From the NCBI RefSeq assembly GCF_035607535.1, contig NZ_JAYDZX010000002.1:124001-188000 (forward strand): a stretch of DNA of 64,000 nt, in the 5' to 3' direction. Position numbers and translations under genes: made by a program. Below the pieces are notes generated by a model that did not search any database, had not been told where the DNA came from, and saw nothing but the letters and a program-made list of their open reading frames with translations. This document shows positions 26,408-33,072 of this stretch, in pieces (positions within the stretch are counted from its first letter, which is position 1; every line of letters begins with the position of its first letter). The stretch comes from Salinimicrobium sp035607535 (lineage in GTDB: Bacteria; Bacteroidota; Bacteroidia; Flavobacteriales; Flavobacteriaceae).

Positions 26408-26487
26408 TATTTCAGCTGCAATCTCTTTCTGCTTAAGCTTTGCTGAAAAAGTTATTATTTCTCTTATAGACTTTTATACAAAAAAAC

Positions 26488-26495
26488 TATCTTTG
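26488..26495 (+). promoter_or_regulatory. -7 promoter box for atpD-atpC
   Basis: TATCTTTG matches TAnnTTTG and lies 97 bases before the atpD ATG, so the operon has a long leader. The -33 region is only T-rich. The rest of the 271-base glmS-atpD gap holds nothing else recognisable. Confidence 0.5.
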
Positions 26496-26592
26496 CAGCC
26501 TGAAAAAGGCATGCGCTTTTTATCACCCGTAAAAAGTTGTTAGTGGTTCTTTTTTAGTTATTTATAAAATCACAATATTAAAGGAATAGATA

Positions 26593-28104
26593 ATGTCTAA
26601 AGTTACAGGTAAAGTTGCACAGGTTATCGGTCCTGTTGTTGACGTAAAGTTCGACTCAGAGAATGCTGAATTGCCAAGAATTTACGATTCACTTGAGGTT
26701 ACCAGGAAAGATGGATCAATATTAGTTCTTGAGGTTCAATCTCACATTGGAGAAGATACAGTAAGAACAGTTTCCATGGATTCTACCGATGGGTTGAGCC
26801 GCGGAGTTGAAGTGCTTGCAACTGGAGCTCCTATCCAGATGCCTATCGGAAAAGAGGTTTTTGGTCGCTTGTTCAATGTGGTAGGAGATTCCATTGATGG
26901 TCTTGGGGATCTTCCTAAAGCACATGAAAATGGTCTTCCAATCCACAGACAGGCTCCTAAATTTGAGGACTTATCTGTTTCTACCGAAGTACTTTTTACA
27001 GGAATTAAAGTTATTGACCTTATTGAGCCTTATGCAAAAGGAGGTAAAATTGGTCTTTTTGGAGGTGCCGGGGTTGGTAAAACCGTACTTATCCAGGAAT
27101 TGATCAACAACATCGCTAAAGGTCACGGTGGACTTTCTGTATTCGCCGGGGTTGGTGAAAGAACCCGTGAAGGAAATGACCTTTTGAGAGAGATGCTTGA
27201 ATCCGGAATTATTCGTTACGGCGAAGACTTCATGCATTCTATGGAAGAAGGAGGATGGGATCTTCAAAAAGTAGACAAAAGCGCGCTTTTAGATTCTAAA
27301 GCAACTTTCGTATTCGGACAGATGAACGAACCTCCCGGAGCACGTGCACGTGTGGCCCTTTCAGGACTAACCATTGCAGAGTACTTCCGAGATGGAGCCG
27401 GAGAAGGACAGGGGAAAGACGTACTTTTCTTTATCGATAACATTTTCCGATTCACACAGGCAGGATCTGAGGTATCTGCACTTCTAGGGCGTATGCCTTC
27501 TGCGGTAGGTTACCAGCCTACACTTGCAACAGAGATGGGTGCGATGCAGGAGCGTATTACTTCTACAAAGAATGGATCTATTACATCTGTACAGGCGGTT
27601 TACGTACCTGCAGATGACTTGACAGACCCTGCGCCTGCTACGACTTTCGCTCACCTTGATGCAACCACAGTACTTTCACGTAAGATCGCCGAGCTTGGTA
27701 TCTATCCTGCGGTAGATCCACTAGATTCTACTTCGCGTATCCTTACTGCTGAAATTCTTGGTGCAGATCACTACAACTGTGCGCAAAGAGTAAAAGAGTT
27801 ATTACAGAGATATAAAGAACTTCAGGACATCATCGCCATCCTTGGTATGGAAGAACTTTCTGAAGAAGATAAACTGGCTGTGTCACGCGCCAGAAGGGTA
27901 CAACGTTTCCTTTCTCAGCCGTTCCACGTAGCCGAGCAGTTTACAGGTCTAAAAGGAGTACTTGTAGACATTAAAGACACCATCAAAGGATTCAACATGA
28001 TCATGGATGGTGAACTTGATCACCTGCCGGAAGCTGCCTTCAACCTTAAAGGTACCATCGAAGAAGCTATCGAAGCCGGTGAGAAAATGTTAGCTGAAGC
28101 ATAA
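26593..28104 (+). CDS. atpD: ATP synthase F1 subunit beta
   Basis: Catalytic subunit of the F1 head that makes ATP from the proton gradient, peripheral to the inner membrane. The 503 residues show the N-terminal beta barrel (VTGKVAQVIGPVVDVKF), the P-loop GGAGVGKTVLI, the catalytic-Glu segment GVGERTREGND, Walker B DVLFFIDNIFRFTQAGSEVSALLG (given here only as a position near residue 278), the DELSEED-equivalent MEELSEEDKL and the C-terminal helical domain. It is encoded with atpC, away from the other atp genes, as is usual in Bacteroidota. Confidence 0.98.
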   Translation: MSKVTGKVAQVIGPVVDVKFDSENAELPRIYDSLEVTRKDGSILVLEVQSHIGEDTVRTVSMDSTDGLSRGVEVLATGAPIQMPIGKEVFGRLFNVVGDSIDGLGDLPKAHENGLPIHRQAPKFEDLSVSTEVLFTGIKVIDLIEPYAKGGKIGLFGGAGVGKTVLIQELINNIAKGHGGLSVFAGVGERTREGNDLLREMLESGIIRYGEDFMHSMEEGGWDLQKVDKSALLDSKATFVFGQMNEPPGARARVALSGLTIAEYFRDGAGEGQGKDVLFFIDNIFRFTQAGSEVSALLGRMPSAVGYQPTLATEMGAMQERITSTKNGSITSVQAVYVPADDLTDPAPATTFAHLDATTVLSRKIAELGIYPAVDPLDSTSRILTAEILGADHYNCAQRVKELLQRYKELQDIIAILGMEELSEEDKLAVSRARRVQRFLSQPFHVAEQFTGLKGVLVDIKDTIKGFNMIMDGELDHLPEAAFNLKGTIEEAIEAGEKMLAEA

Positions 28105-28122
28105 GCGGAGAAATCCCAATAC

Positions 28123-28177
28123 ACAAATTCCAAATTCCAAAAGAACAAGCTCTTGGAATTGGGGATTTGAAATTTGT
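28123..28177. repeat. Imperfect inverted repeat between atpD and atpC
   Basis: ACAAATTCCAAATTCCAA on the left can pair with TTGGAATT and AATTTGT on the right. An alternative pairing of AATCCCAAT with ATTGGGGATT is also possible. There is no U-tract. It may adjust the relative expression of atpD and atpC or be a small repeat; it resembles the element in sdhA-sdhB. Confidence 0.5.
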
Positions 28178-28191
28178 AATTTTAGAAAATT

Positions 28192-28482
28192 ATGTATTTA
28201 GAAATAGTTACTCCTGAAGCCGTTTTGCTAAGCGCAGAAGTTGATTCTGTTAGTGTGCCGGGTGTGGAGGGGCAGTTCCAGATGTTGAACAATCACGCTC
28301 CCATAGTTTCGGTGCTTACAAAAGGAGAGATTAAAGTGTTTACTCACTCTCATCCTGTGAGTTCAGAAGACCTTGCCAAGAGCTTCAAAAGAGATTCAGC
28401 TGACAGTAAGATCCTTGTTCTTCCTGTTGAAGGAGGAGTGATAGAAATGAAGGACAATAAAGTTATTGTTCTGGCTGACTAA
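28192..28482 (+). CDS. atpC: ATP synthase F1 subunit epsilon, short form
   Basis: Central-stalk subunit that couples F1 to the rotor. Only 96 residues: the N-terminal beta-sandwich is present (MYLEIVTPEAVLLSAEVDSVSVPGVEGQFQMLNNHAPIVSVL spans its length), while the C-terminal two-helix inhibitory domain found in 130-140 residue epsilons is absent. The insertion TKGEIKVFTHSHPVSSEDLAKSF replaces the normal tight turn. The short form is normal for Bacteroidota, so this is not a truncation. It implies that epsilon-mediated inhibition of ATP hydrolysis is not available. Confidence 0.94.
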   Translation: MYLEIVTPEAVLLSAEVDSVSVPGVEGQFQMLNNHAPIVSVLTKGEIKVFTHSHPVSSEDLAKSFKRDSADSKILVLPVEGGVIEMKDNKVIVLAD

Positions 28483-28502
28483 GCTGAAATAGATATTATT
28501 TA

Positions 28503-28537
28503 AAAACCCGTTGCGACAGCAACGGGTTTTTTGTTTT
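28503..28537 (+). terminator. Terminator after atpC
   Basis: AAAACCCGTTGC (28503-28514) pairs perfectly with GCAACGGGTTTT (28519-28530) around GACA and is followed by TTGTTTTT. Confidence 0.95.
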
Positions 28538-28561
28538 TAAAGATCCTTTAAAACCTGCTGA

Positions 28562-28879
28562 AGATATGCCGCTCCTCTGGAGCTCTTATTGCGGGGATGG
28601 TTCTATATCCTATAAATATGTCGCTCCTCCGGAGCTTGGGTGCAGCTTTCGGCTAAAGCCCTGGGAACAGGAAATAAAATAATCCTCCGGCTAAAGCCGG
28701 AGGCAATTCATGGTCGCATTTAATACCTAAGGCTTCATGAATTGCCAAGGGTTTCAGCCCGTGGTTTAAAAAATAGGCTTTAGCCCAATAGAGGGGAATC
28801 AAAGAGCCAGGCCTCCGGCTGAGACCCACGGTAACTCATTATTCTTTACTAATCCAGCCAAATTTTTTGGATAACATGA
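28562..28879. repeat. Leading part of the hairpin-repeat array
   Basis: Contains two hairpins of the GAGC family in inverted orientation (GCTCCTCTGGAGC near 28571 and GCTCCTCCGGAGC near 28623, the latter preceded by CTATAAATATGTC). It also has CCTCCGGCTAAAGCCGGAGG (28684-28703) with an AATTCATGG tail, a degenerate CAAGGGTTTCAGCCCGTGG hairpin near 28746 and a GGCTTTAGCCC hairpin. No coding potential is seen. These are the same hairpin families as in the tandem units that follow and in the block at 30.8 kb. Confidence 0.8.
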
Positions 28880-29126
28880 GCCTCAGAGAGGCGCCATGTT
28901 TGTAGTAAATGAGGAGATGAGAAGGCAGAGCTCCAGAGAGGCGCCAAATCTTTTTATTGAAGAATTCCCGTTTCCATCAATTGCCACGGGCTTCAGCCCG
29001 TGGTTTAAAATAGTAAAAGAAAAAGAGCTTTAGCCCAATAGAGGGGAATCAAATAGCCAGTCCTCCGGCTGAGACCCAAGGTAACTCATTGTTCTCTAAT
29101 CCAGCCAAATTTTAAGGATAATATGA
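28880..29126. repeat. Repeat unit 1 of the hairpin array (divergent, 247 bp)
   Basis: Starts with GCCTCAGAGAGGC, continues with a second GAGC-type hairpin near 28930 and AAATCTTTTTATTGAAGAATTCC, then diverges. Its second half carries CCACGGGCTTCAGCCCGTGG (28985-29004), a 9+2+9 hairpin, and GCTTTAGCCC instead of the body shared by units 2-4. Confidence 0.8.
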
Positions 29127-29356
29127 GCCTCAGAGAGGCGACATGTTTATAGTTAATGATGATATGAGGAGGCAGAGCTCCAGAGGAGCGACATATCTTT
29201 TTGTTGAAGAATTCCGGGGTCAGAAAAACAGAAGAAATATAGGCTTCAGCCCAGCGCGGAACAGGTATTCAAAATTTTAAACTTGAGGCATTCCGGCTGA
29301 AACCGCAGGCAATTCATGGCCTATTTATACCTGGGTCTCTCAAGTAGGGAATTTAA
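29127..29356. repeat. Repeat unit 2 of the tandem array (230 bp)
   Basis: First unit with the full shared body. It opens with GCCTCAGAGAGGC, then GACATGTTTATAG, a second hairpin GCTCCAGAGGAGC, GACATATCTTTTTGTTGAAG, GGCTTCAGCCC and a degenerate CCGGCTGAAACCGCAGG hairpin, and ends GGCAATTCATGGCC and TATTTATACCTGGG. The first 190 bases are nearly identical to unit 3. Confidence 0.9.
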
Positions 29357-29585
29357 GCCTCAGAGAGGCGACATGTTTATAGTTAATGATGATATGAGGA
29401 GGCAGAGCTCCAGAGGAGCGACATATCTTTTTGTTGAAGAATTCCGGGGTCAGAAAAACAGAAGAAATATAGGCTTCAGCCCAGTGCGGAACAGGTATTC
29501 TAAATTTTAAGCTTAAGACATCCGGCTGAAACCGCAGGCAATTCATGGCCTATTTATACCTGGGCCCTTCAAGTAGGTAATTTGA
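29357..29585. repeat. Repeat unit 3 of the tandem array (229 bp)
   Basis: Near-identical to unit 2, with a few substitutions (for example CCCAGTGCGG for CCCAGCGCGG) and one net base lost. Reading frames that cross it are incidental, since the unit length is not a multiple of three across the array. Confidence 0.9.
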
Positions 29586-29815
29586 GCCTCAGAGAGGCGC
29601 CATGTTTATAGTAAATGATGAGATGAGGAGGCAGAGCTCCAGAGGAGCGCCATATCTTTTTATTGAAGAATTTCCGGGGTTAGAAAAACAGAAGAAATAT
29701 AGGCTTCAGCCCAGTTCGGAACAGGTCTTCTAAATTTTAAGCTTAAGACATCCGGCTGAAACCGCAGGCAATTCATGGCCTATTTATACCTGGGTCTCTC
29801 AAGTAGGGAATTTAA
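29586..29815. repeat. Repeat unit 4 of the tandem array (230 bp)
   Basis: Same body as units 2 and 3. The hairpins are followed by GCCATGTTTATAG and GCCATATC instead of GACATGTT and GACATATC, so this unit belongs to the GCC subtype shared with units 1 and 5. Confidence 0.9.
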
Positions 29816-29975
29816 GCCTCAGAGAGGCGCCATGTTTATAGTTAATGATGATATGAGGAGGCAGAGCTTCAGAGGAGCGCCATATCTTTTTGTTGAAGAA
29901 TTTCCGTTTCCATTAATGACCACGGGCTTCAACGCGTGGTTTAAAAGTAGATGAGAAGAGGGCTTTAGCCCAATA
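29816..29975. repeat. Repeat unit 5, partial, and closing hairpins
   Basis: The first 95 bases match unit 4, then the sequence switches to the type of unit 1: CCACGGGCTTCAACGCGTGG (29931-29950, one arm degraded) and GGGCTTTAGCCC (29961-29972). It abuts the stop of the XRE gene at 29979. Confidence 0.8.
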
Positions 29976-29978
29976 AAA

Positions 29979-30185
29979 TTAATTTTCTCTGAATTCAAGA
30001 ATATCTCCAGGTTGACATTCCAGCTCTCTGCAAATGGCATCCAGGGTAGAGAACCGCACAGCCTTTGCTTTACCGGTCTTGAGAATTGAAAGATTTGCTG
30101 TAGTTATACCAATTCTATCTGCCAGTTCATTGCTTTTCATATTTCGCTTTTCAAGCATGAGATCGAGGTTAATATATATTGGCAT
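29979..30185 (-). CDS. Small XRE-family (Cro/C1-type) HTH regulator
   Basis: Transcription regulator of 68 residues consisting only of a Cro/C1-type helix-turn-helix. MKSNELADRIGITTANLSILKTGKAKAVRFSTLDAICRELEC covers the domain, starting at residue 16, and CQPGDILEF closes it. This is the YozG-like type, usually encoded next to a DUF2975 membrane protein, as here. Its start is three bases after the DUF2975 stop, so the two are one transcript. The likely target is the inverted repeat upstream of the pair, which would make it autoregulatory. The gene sits directly against the end of the repeat array. Confidence 0.9.
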   Translation of the reverse strand: MPIYINLDLMLEKRNMKSNELADRIGITTANLSILKTGKAKAVRFSTLDAICRELECQPGDILEFREN

Positions 30186-30188
30186 TTC

Positions 30189-30704
30189 TTAAACAGTTAA
30201 TTCATTTTCCTCCTTCATGATTCTTGCATTCTCAAAAATTTTGCTCAAAAACAGGAAGAAGAGACCTATAGCTATTATAAACCAAAAGGAATCCGCGCTG
30301 GCAAGACCGTAATCCACTCGTCGTGGGCTTTGCTCAAAGAATGTTTGATATATGACTCCAGGAACAGTATCTAATAGGGCCACTATGATAATTAACTGAC
30401 CAATAATTCTGGTTAATTTCACCTGCTCGACATTGAGAAATTTTCCTTTAAAAAATAAGCGAACCAGATATTTGAACTTATAAACTGTGTAAATGAAAAG
30501 AATGCGGCTCAACAGGACGAACCCCAACACAGTATAGGCTTCTGCATTTAACGAGGCTATCAAATTATCGTTCACTCGAAACGGAATAGATCCCTCGGAA
30601 TTAAATATAAAGATCCCTACAAAAATTATAAATATAATGGTTCCAAAAATGACGAAAAGGAATAGAATATCCAAGATTGTTTTGAGGATTATTGGTGGCT
30701 TCAC
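30189..30704 (-). CDS. DUF2975 four-helix membrane protein
   Basis: Inner-membrane protein of about 171 residues with four hydrophobic helices (near the N-terminus TILDILFLFVIFGTIIFIIFVGIF, then three more) and short charged loops. There is no ATG. The longest reading starts at TTG 30734, but I prefer the GTG at 30704, which gives MKPPIILKTILD and leaves the inverted-repeat operator wholly outside the gene. DUF2975 proteins have no known biochemical role and usually pair with a small XRE regulator, found here three bases downstream. The cassette is enclosed by hairpin repeats on both sides. Confidence 0.82.
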   Translation of the reverse strand: MKPPIILKTILDILFLFVIFGTIIFIIFVGIFIFNSEGSIPFRVNDNLIASLNAEAYTVLGFVLLSRILFIYTVYKFKYLVRLFFKGKFLNVEQVKLTRIIGQLIIIVALLDTVPGVIYQTFFEQSPRRVDYGLASADSFWFIIAIGLFFLFLSKIFENARIMKEENELTV

Positions 30705-30716
30705 GATCAATAATTT

Positions 30717-30760
30717 ATTGTTTTTCAATAACAAATCTATTCAAATTATTGAGAAACAAT
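30717..30760. promoter_or_regulatory. Inverted-repeat operator candidate for the XRE/DUF2975 pair
   Basis: ATTGTTTTTCAATAA (30717-30731) and TTATTGAGAAACAAT (30746-30760) are inverted with 14 of 15 positions matching and a 14-base spacer. Placement immediately upstream of the preferred start suits repression by the downstream XRE protein. Function is inferred. Confidence 0.55.
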
Positions 30761-30785
30761 AATTTTTTTATATTTATTTTTAGTT

Positions 30786-30917
30786 TTGGGCTAAAGCCCT
30801 GAGGATTGGAAATACAATAGTCCTCCGGCTAAAGCCGGAGGCAATTCATGGCTCCATAAATTGCCACGGGCTTCAGCCCGTGGTTAAAAAATCAGAAGAA
30901 ATATGGGCTTCAGCCCA
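30786..30917. repeat. Two-headed hairpin element (BIME-like)
   Basis: Order of hairpins: GGGCTAAAGCCC (30788-30799), CCTCCGGCTAAAGCCGGAGG (30822-30841), then CCACGGGCTTCAGCCCGTGG (30864-30883) and GGGCTTCAGCCC (30904-30915). The two central hairpins are joined by GGCAATTCATGG and CCATAAATTGCC, which also pair with each other, so the whole unit can fold as a cruciform with two heads. The same families occur in the array at 28.6-30.0 kb. Confidence 0.85.
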
Positions 30918-30949
30918 ATCCGGAAGAGGCTTTTTAAATCCTAAATTTT

Positions 30950-30989
30950 GAACCTTAAACCTTAAACCTTAAACCTCGAACCTTGAACC
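30950..30989. repeat. Heptamer tandem repeat RAACCTT
   Basis: About 5.7 copies of (G/A)AACCTT lie just downstream of the M61 peptidase stop. It is a short simple-sequence repeat with no known role. Confidence 0.8.
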
Positions 30990-30994
30990 ATTAA

Positions 30995-32767
30995 TCATTT
31001 AGCCGACAACCATTGCTTCCTCGCCTTTACAGCCTCTGGACCAGCATCTTTATCAATTGAAATTTCGTAAGAAGGATCTGCTTCTAAGGTTACAGTCTTG
31101 TTCATCATTTTCCCATAACGGTTGATCTCAATTTCCAGAATATCTCCCGGTTTGTACTGCCCGAACTCATCCTTCCATGAGCTTTCAGCTCCTAAAGATT
31201 TCCCGTTGATAGAAATGATCCTGTCTCCCAGGTTAAGCCCGGCTCTATATGCCGGAGTGTTCTTCTGTGGATTTCCGCTGATGTATAATCCTTCTACGTC
31301 ATTCCTTACTGAGGCTCCAAAAAAGGCATTTTTGGAATTTCTTTCTAGTTTTAGGCCCACCCTTGAGAGGAGACCGTCAAAATCGGGCATTTTGCTGTTG
31401 TAGATGTAGTTCTGGAAATAATCCCGCGCAAAACTATTTCCGGCGTATTTTGCCAATGTGGTTTCCAGGTCCTCAAGTTCATAAGGTAATTCAGGTTCGC
31501 CATATTTCTCCCAAACCAGCTTCATAAAGTCATCCAGATTTTGGCCTTTTTGACGCAGCTGTAGATCAAGAGCCAGTCCTAACATGCTTCCGTAGGAATA
31601 ATAGGAGATAAAGGTATTTTCCCGATTTACCGGATCAATGGAAGCCGCCGCATCAACAAATGGCGCCTGATAGCTCATCTCTACCGGGTTAAAATATTCG
31701 CGGGCTGGAGAGTTCCACACGTAATTGAAAGTGCCGTTTAGACCTTCTGCATATTCTCCTGGAGTGATAATTCCTGCTCTTGCCAGGGTAAGGCCGGTGT
31801 AATAGCTGGTAAAACCTTCGGCGAACCAGAGGAGTCCGCTCATATTGGCTTCAGTAAAATCAAAAGGTTCAAGAGATTTTGGGCGTATCCTTTCCACATT
31901 CCAGGCGTGGAAGAATTCATGCGCGACTGTGCCTATATTCCCGTCCATCCCACCTTCTCCCAAAGGGCGTGTACTGGTCAATACTGTGCTGTTTCTGTGT
32001 TCCATCCCGTCACCGGAAACGTTGGGCATATAGCAGGCCAGAAAAGTATATTCTCCAAAGTCGAATTCCGGTAACTCTCCAAAAATGGTTTTTTGCTGCT
32101 TTACTATTTCTTTAGTCCTTTCCCAATATTCATCAAATTCCTGCTGCGTGCCTGGATGATGTAAAATGAATTTAATTGTTTCTCCTCCAAGCTGGAATTC
32201 CCTGCTGTCAAAGTTGCTGATCTCTGTGGGACTGTCCATGAAATAATAAAGATTAGGGGCAGAATATTTGTTGTCACCAAGCTCCTTCAGCTGGGTCGCG
32301 ATCTTCCAGTCGGGGTGATGTTGGGTGTCAAAAGTGACTTCTACAGGGCGTTCTTTCAAAGATTCCGAATACATAAAAGTAGCAGGAATATTTAGATGGG
32401 CGTGGGTGAGATCGATTTGTGTATAGGTGCCATCGGCACGGTTTCCGAAGAGAATGTATTCCAGGTTCACCGTACCGTCATGGCCGGTGATAAGCCAGGA
32501 ATATGGATCTGGTCTCTGGATCTTGAGTAGATTTCCCCTGGAATCTGTAGCTTTTACGCCATAGACGTTCTTGGCAAATTCATGCAGCGCGTAACGACCG
32601 GGGGAAGTGCGGCTCATTCTCACCGTCAAACTATCCTGTAGAAGGTCTGGAAAGGAAACTTTTACTTTAGCCTCGTGATGTTCGGCATTTTCAAAGGAGA
32701 TATGATAGGAATTTGTTTGGGCAAAACAAAGACTTCCGGTTAACAGGAAAAGGACAAGAATACGCAT
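30995..32767 (-). CDS. M61 family metallopeptidase (glycyl aminopeptidase-like) with PDZ domain
   Basis: Exported zinc aminopeptidase of 590 residues (signal peptide about 1-16, ending SLCFAQ). An N-terminal beta domain typical of M61 leads to the gluzincin motif HEFFHAWN, in GTVAHEFFHAWNVERIRP, with the third zinc ligand Glu expected in WFAEGFTSYYTGL. A C-terminal PDZ domain (about 490-560) includes GLYISGNPQKNTPAYRAGLNLGDRIISING. The protein probably trims peptides in the periplasm. A degenerate copy of the dispersed palindrome lies in frame near 31316-31337 (encoding SKNAFFG). The gene is monocistronic between repeats and the mrp operon. Confidence 0.92.
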   Translation of the reverse strand: MRILVLFLLTGSLCFAQTNSYHISFENAEHHEAKVKVSFPDLLQDSLTVRMSRTSPGRYALHEFAKNVYGVKATDSRGNLLKIQRPDPYSWLITGHDGTVNLEYILFGNRADGTYTQIDLTHAHLNIPATFMYSESLKERPVEVTFDTQHHPDWKIATQLKELGDNKYSAPNLYYFMDSPTEISNFDSREFQLGGETIKFILHHPGTQQEFDEYWERTKEIVKQQKTIFGELPEFDFGEYTFLACYMPNVSGDGMEHRNSTVLTSTRPLGEGGMDGNIGTVAHEFFHAWNVERIRPKSLEPFDFTEANMSGLLWFAEGFTSYYTGLTLARAGIITPGEYAEGLNGTFNYVWNSPAREYFNPVEMSYQAPFVDAAASIDPVNRENTFISYYSYGSMLGLALDLQLRQKGQNLDDFMKLVWEKYGEPELPYELEDLETTLAKYAGNSFARDYFQNYIYNSKMPDFDGLLSRVGLKLERNSKNAFFGASVRNDVEGLYISGNPQKNTPAYRAGLNLGDRIISINGKSLGAESSWKDEFGQYKPGDILEIEINRYGKMMNKTVTLEADPSYEISIDKDAGPEAVKARKQWLSAK

Positions 32768-33037
32768 GATCTAAAAAATTTAAGCGGTAAAATAGAAAAT
32801 TTTGTGCACACTGCTGCTTTCACAATTTTGGTTGGCTGAGTGGGAGCAGCAACCTTCTTTTTTTCAGAAGTATCTGACTATCAGAAGTAAGATATTCTGC
32901 TGCAGAAGCTGTCTTATTTACAACCTCTTAAAAATGATAAAACCTGCACCTGTTTTTGGCTTCTATTTTTTTCAGATGAGCAGAGTATTCGAACGGTAAA
33001 AAGCTACTGCAGGTTTAAAATCCTCAGTTTTTCCTAC
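32768..33037. other. Intergenic region between the M61 gene and the mrp operon
   Basis: This 305-base divergent gap (to 33072) shows no convincing gene, RNA or hairpin apart from the mrp promoter box at its right end. It would carry the promoters of both flanking genes. Confidence 0.5.
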
Positions 33038-33045
33038 TATATTTG
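33038..33045 (+). promoter_or_regulatory. -7 promoter box for the mrp/mnh operon
   Basis: TATATTTG is an exact TAnnTTTG match, 27 bases before the mnhA ATG. No clear -33 box is visible. Confidence 0.5.
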
Positions 33046-33072
33046 TAATTCCGGTTTATTTGAACGTTCCCT

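Noticed and set aside
26379..26537. 52-codon frame before atpD
   Set aside because: It contains the dispersed palindrome and the atpD promoter box and shows no protein-like composition.
29316..29546. Short open frames on both strands within the 230-bp units
   Set aside because: They read through hairpin repeats, change frame between units and have no recognisable protein features.
28562..29975. Possible CRISPR array
   Set aside because: The period is about 230 bp with nearly identical whole units and no unique spacers, and no cas genes are in the window.
30704..30734. TTG at 30734 as the start of the DUF2975 gene
   Set aside because: It would place half of a near-perfect inverted repeat in the coding region; GTG at 30704 gives the usual Met-Lys start.
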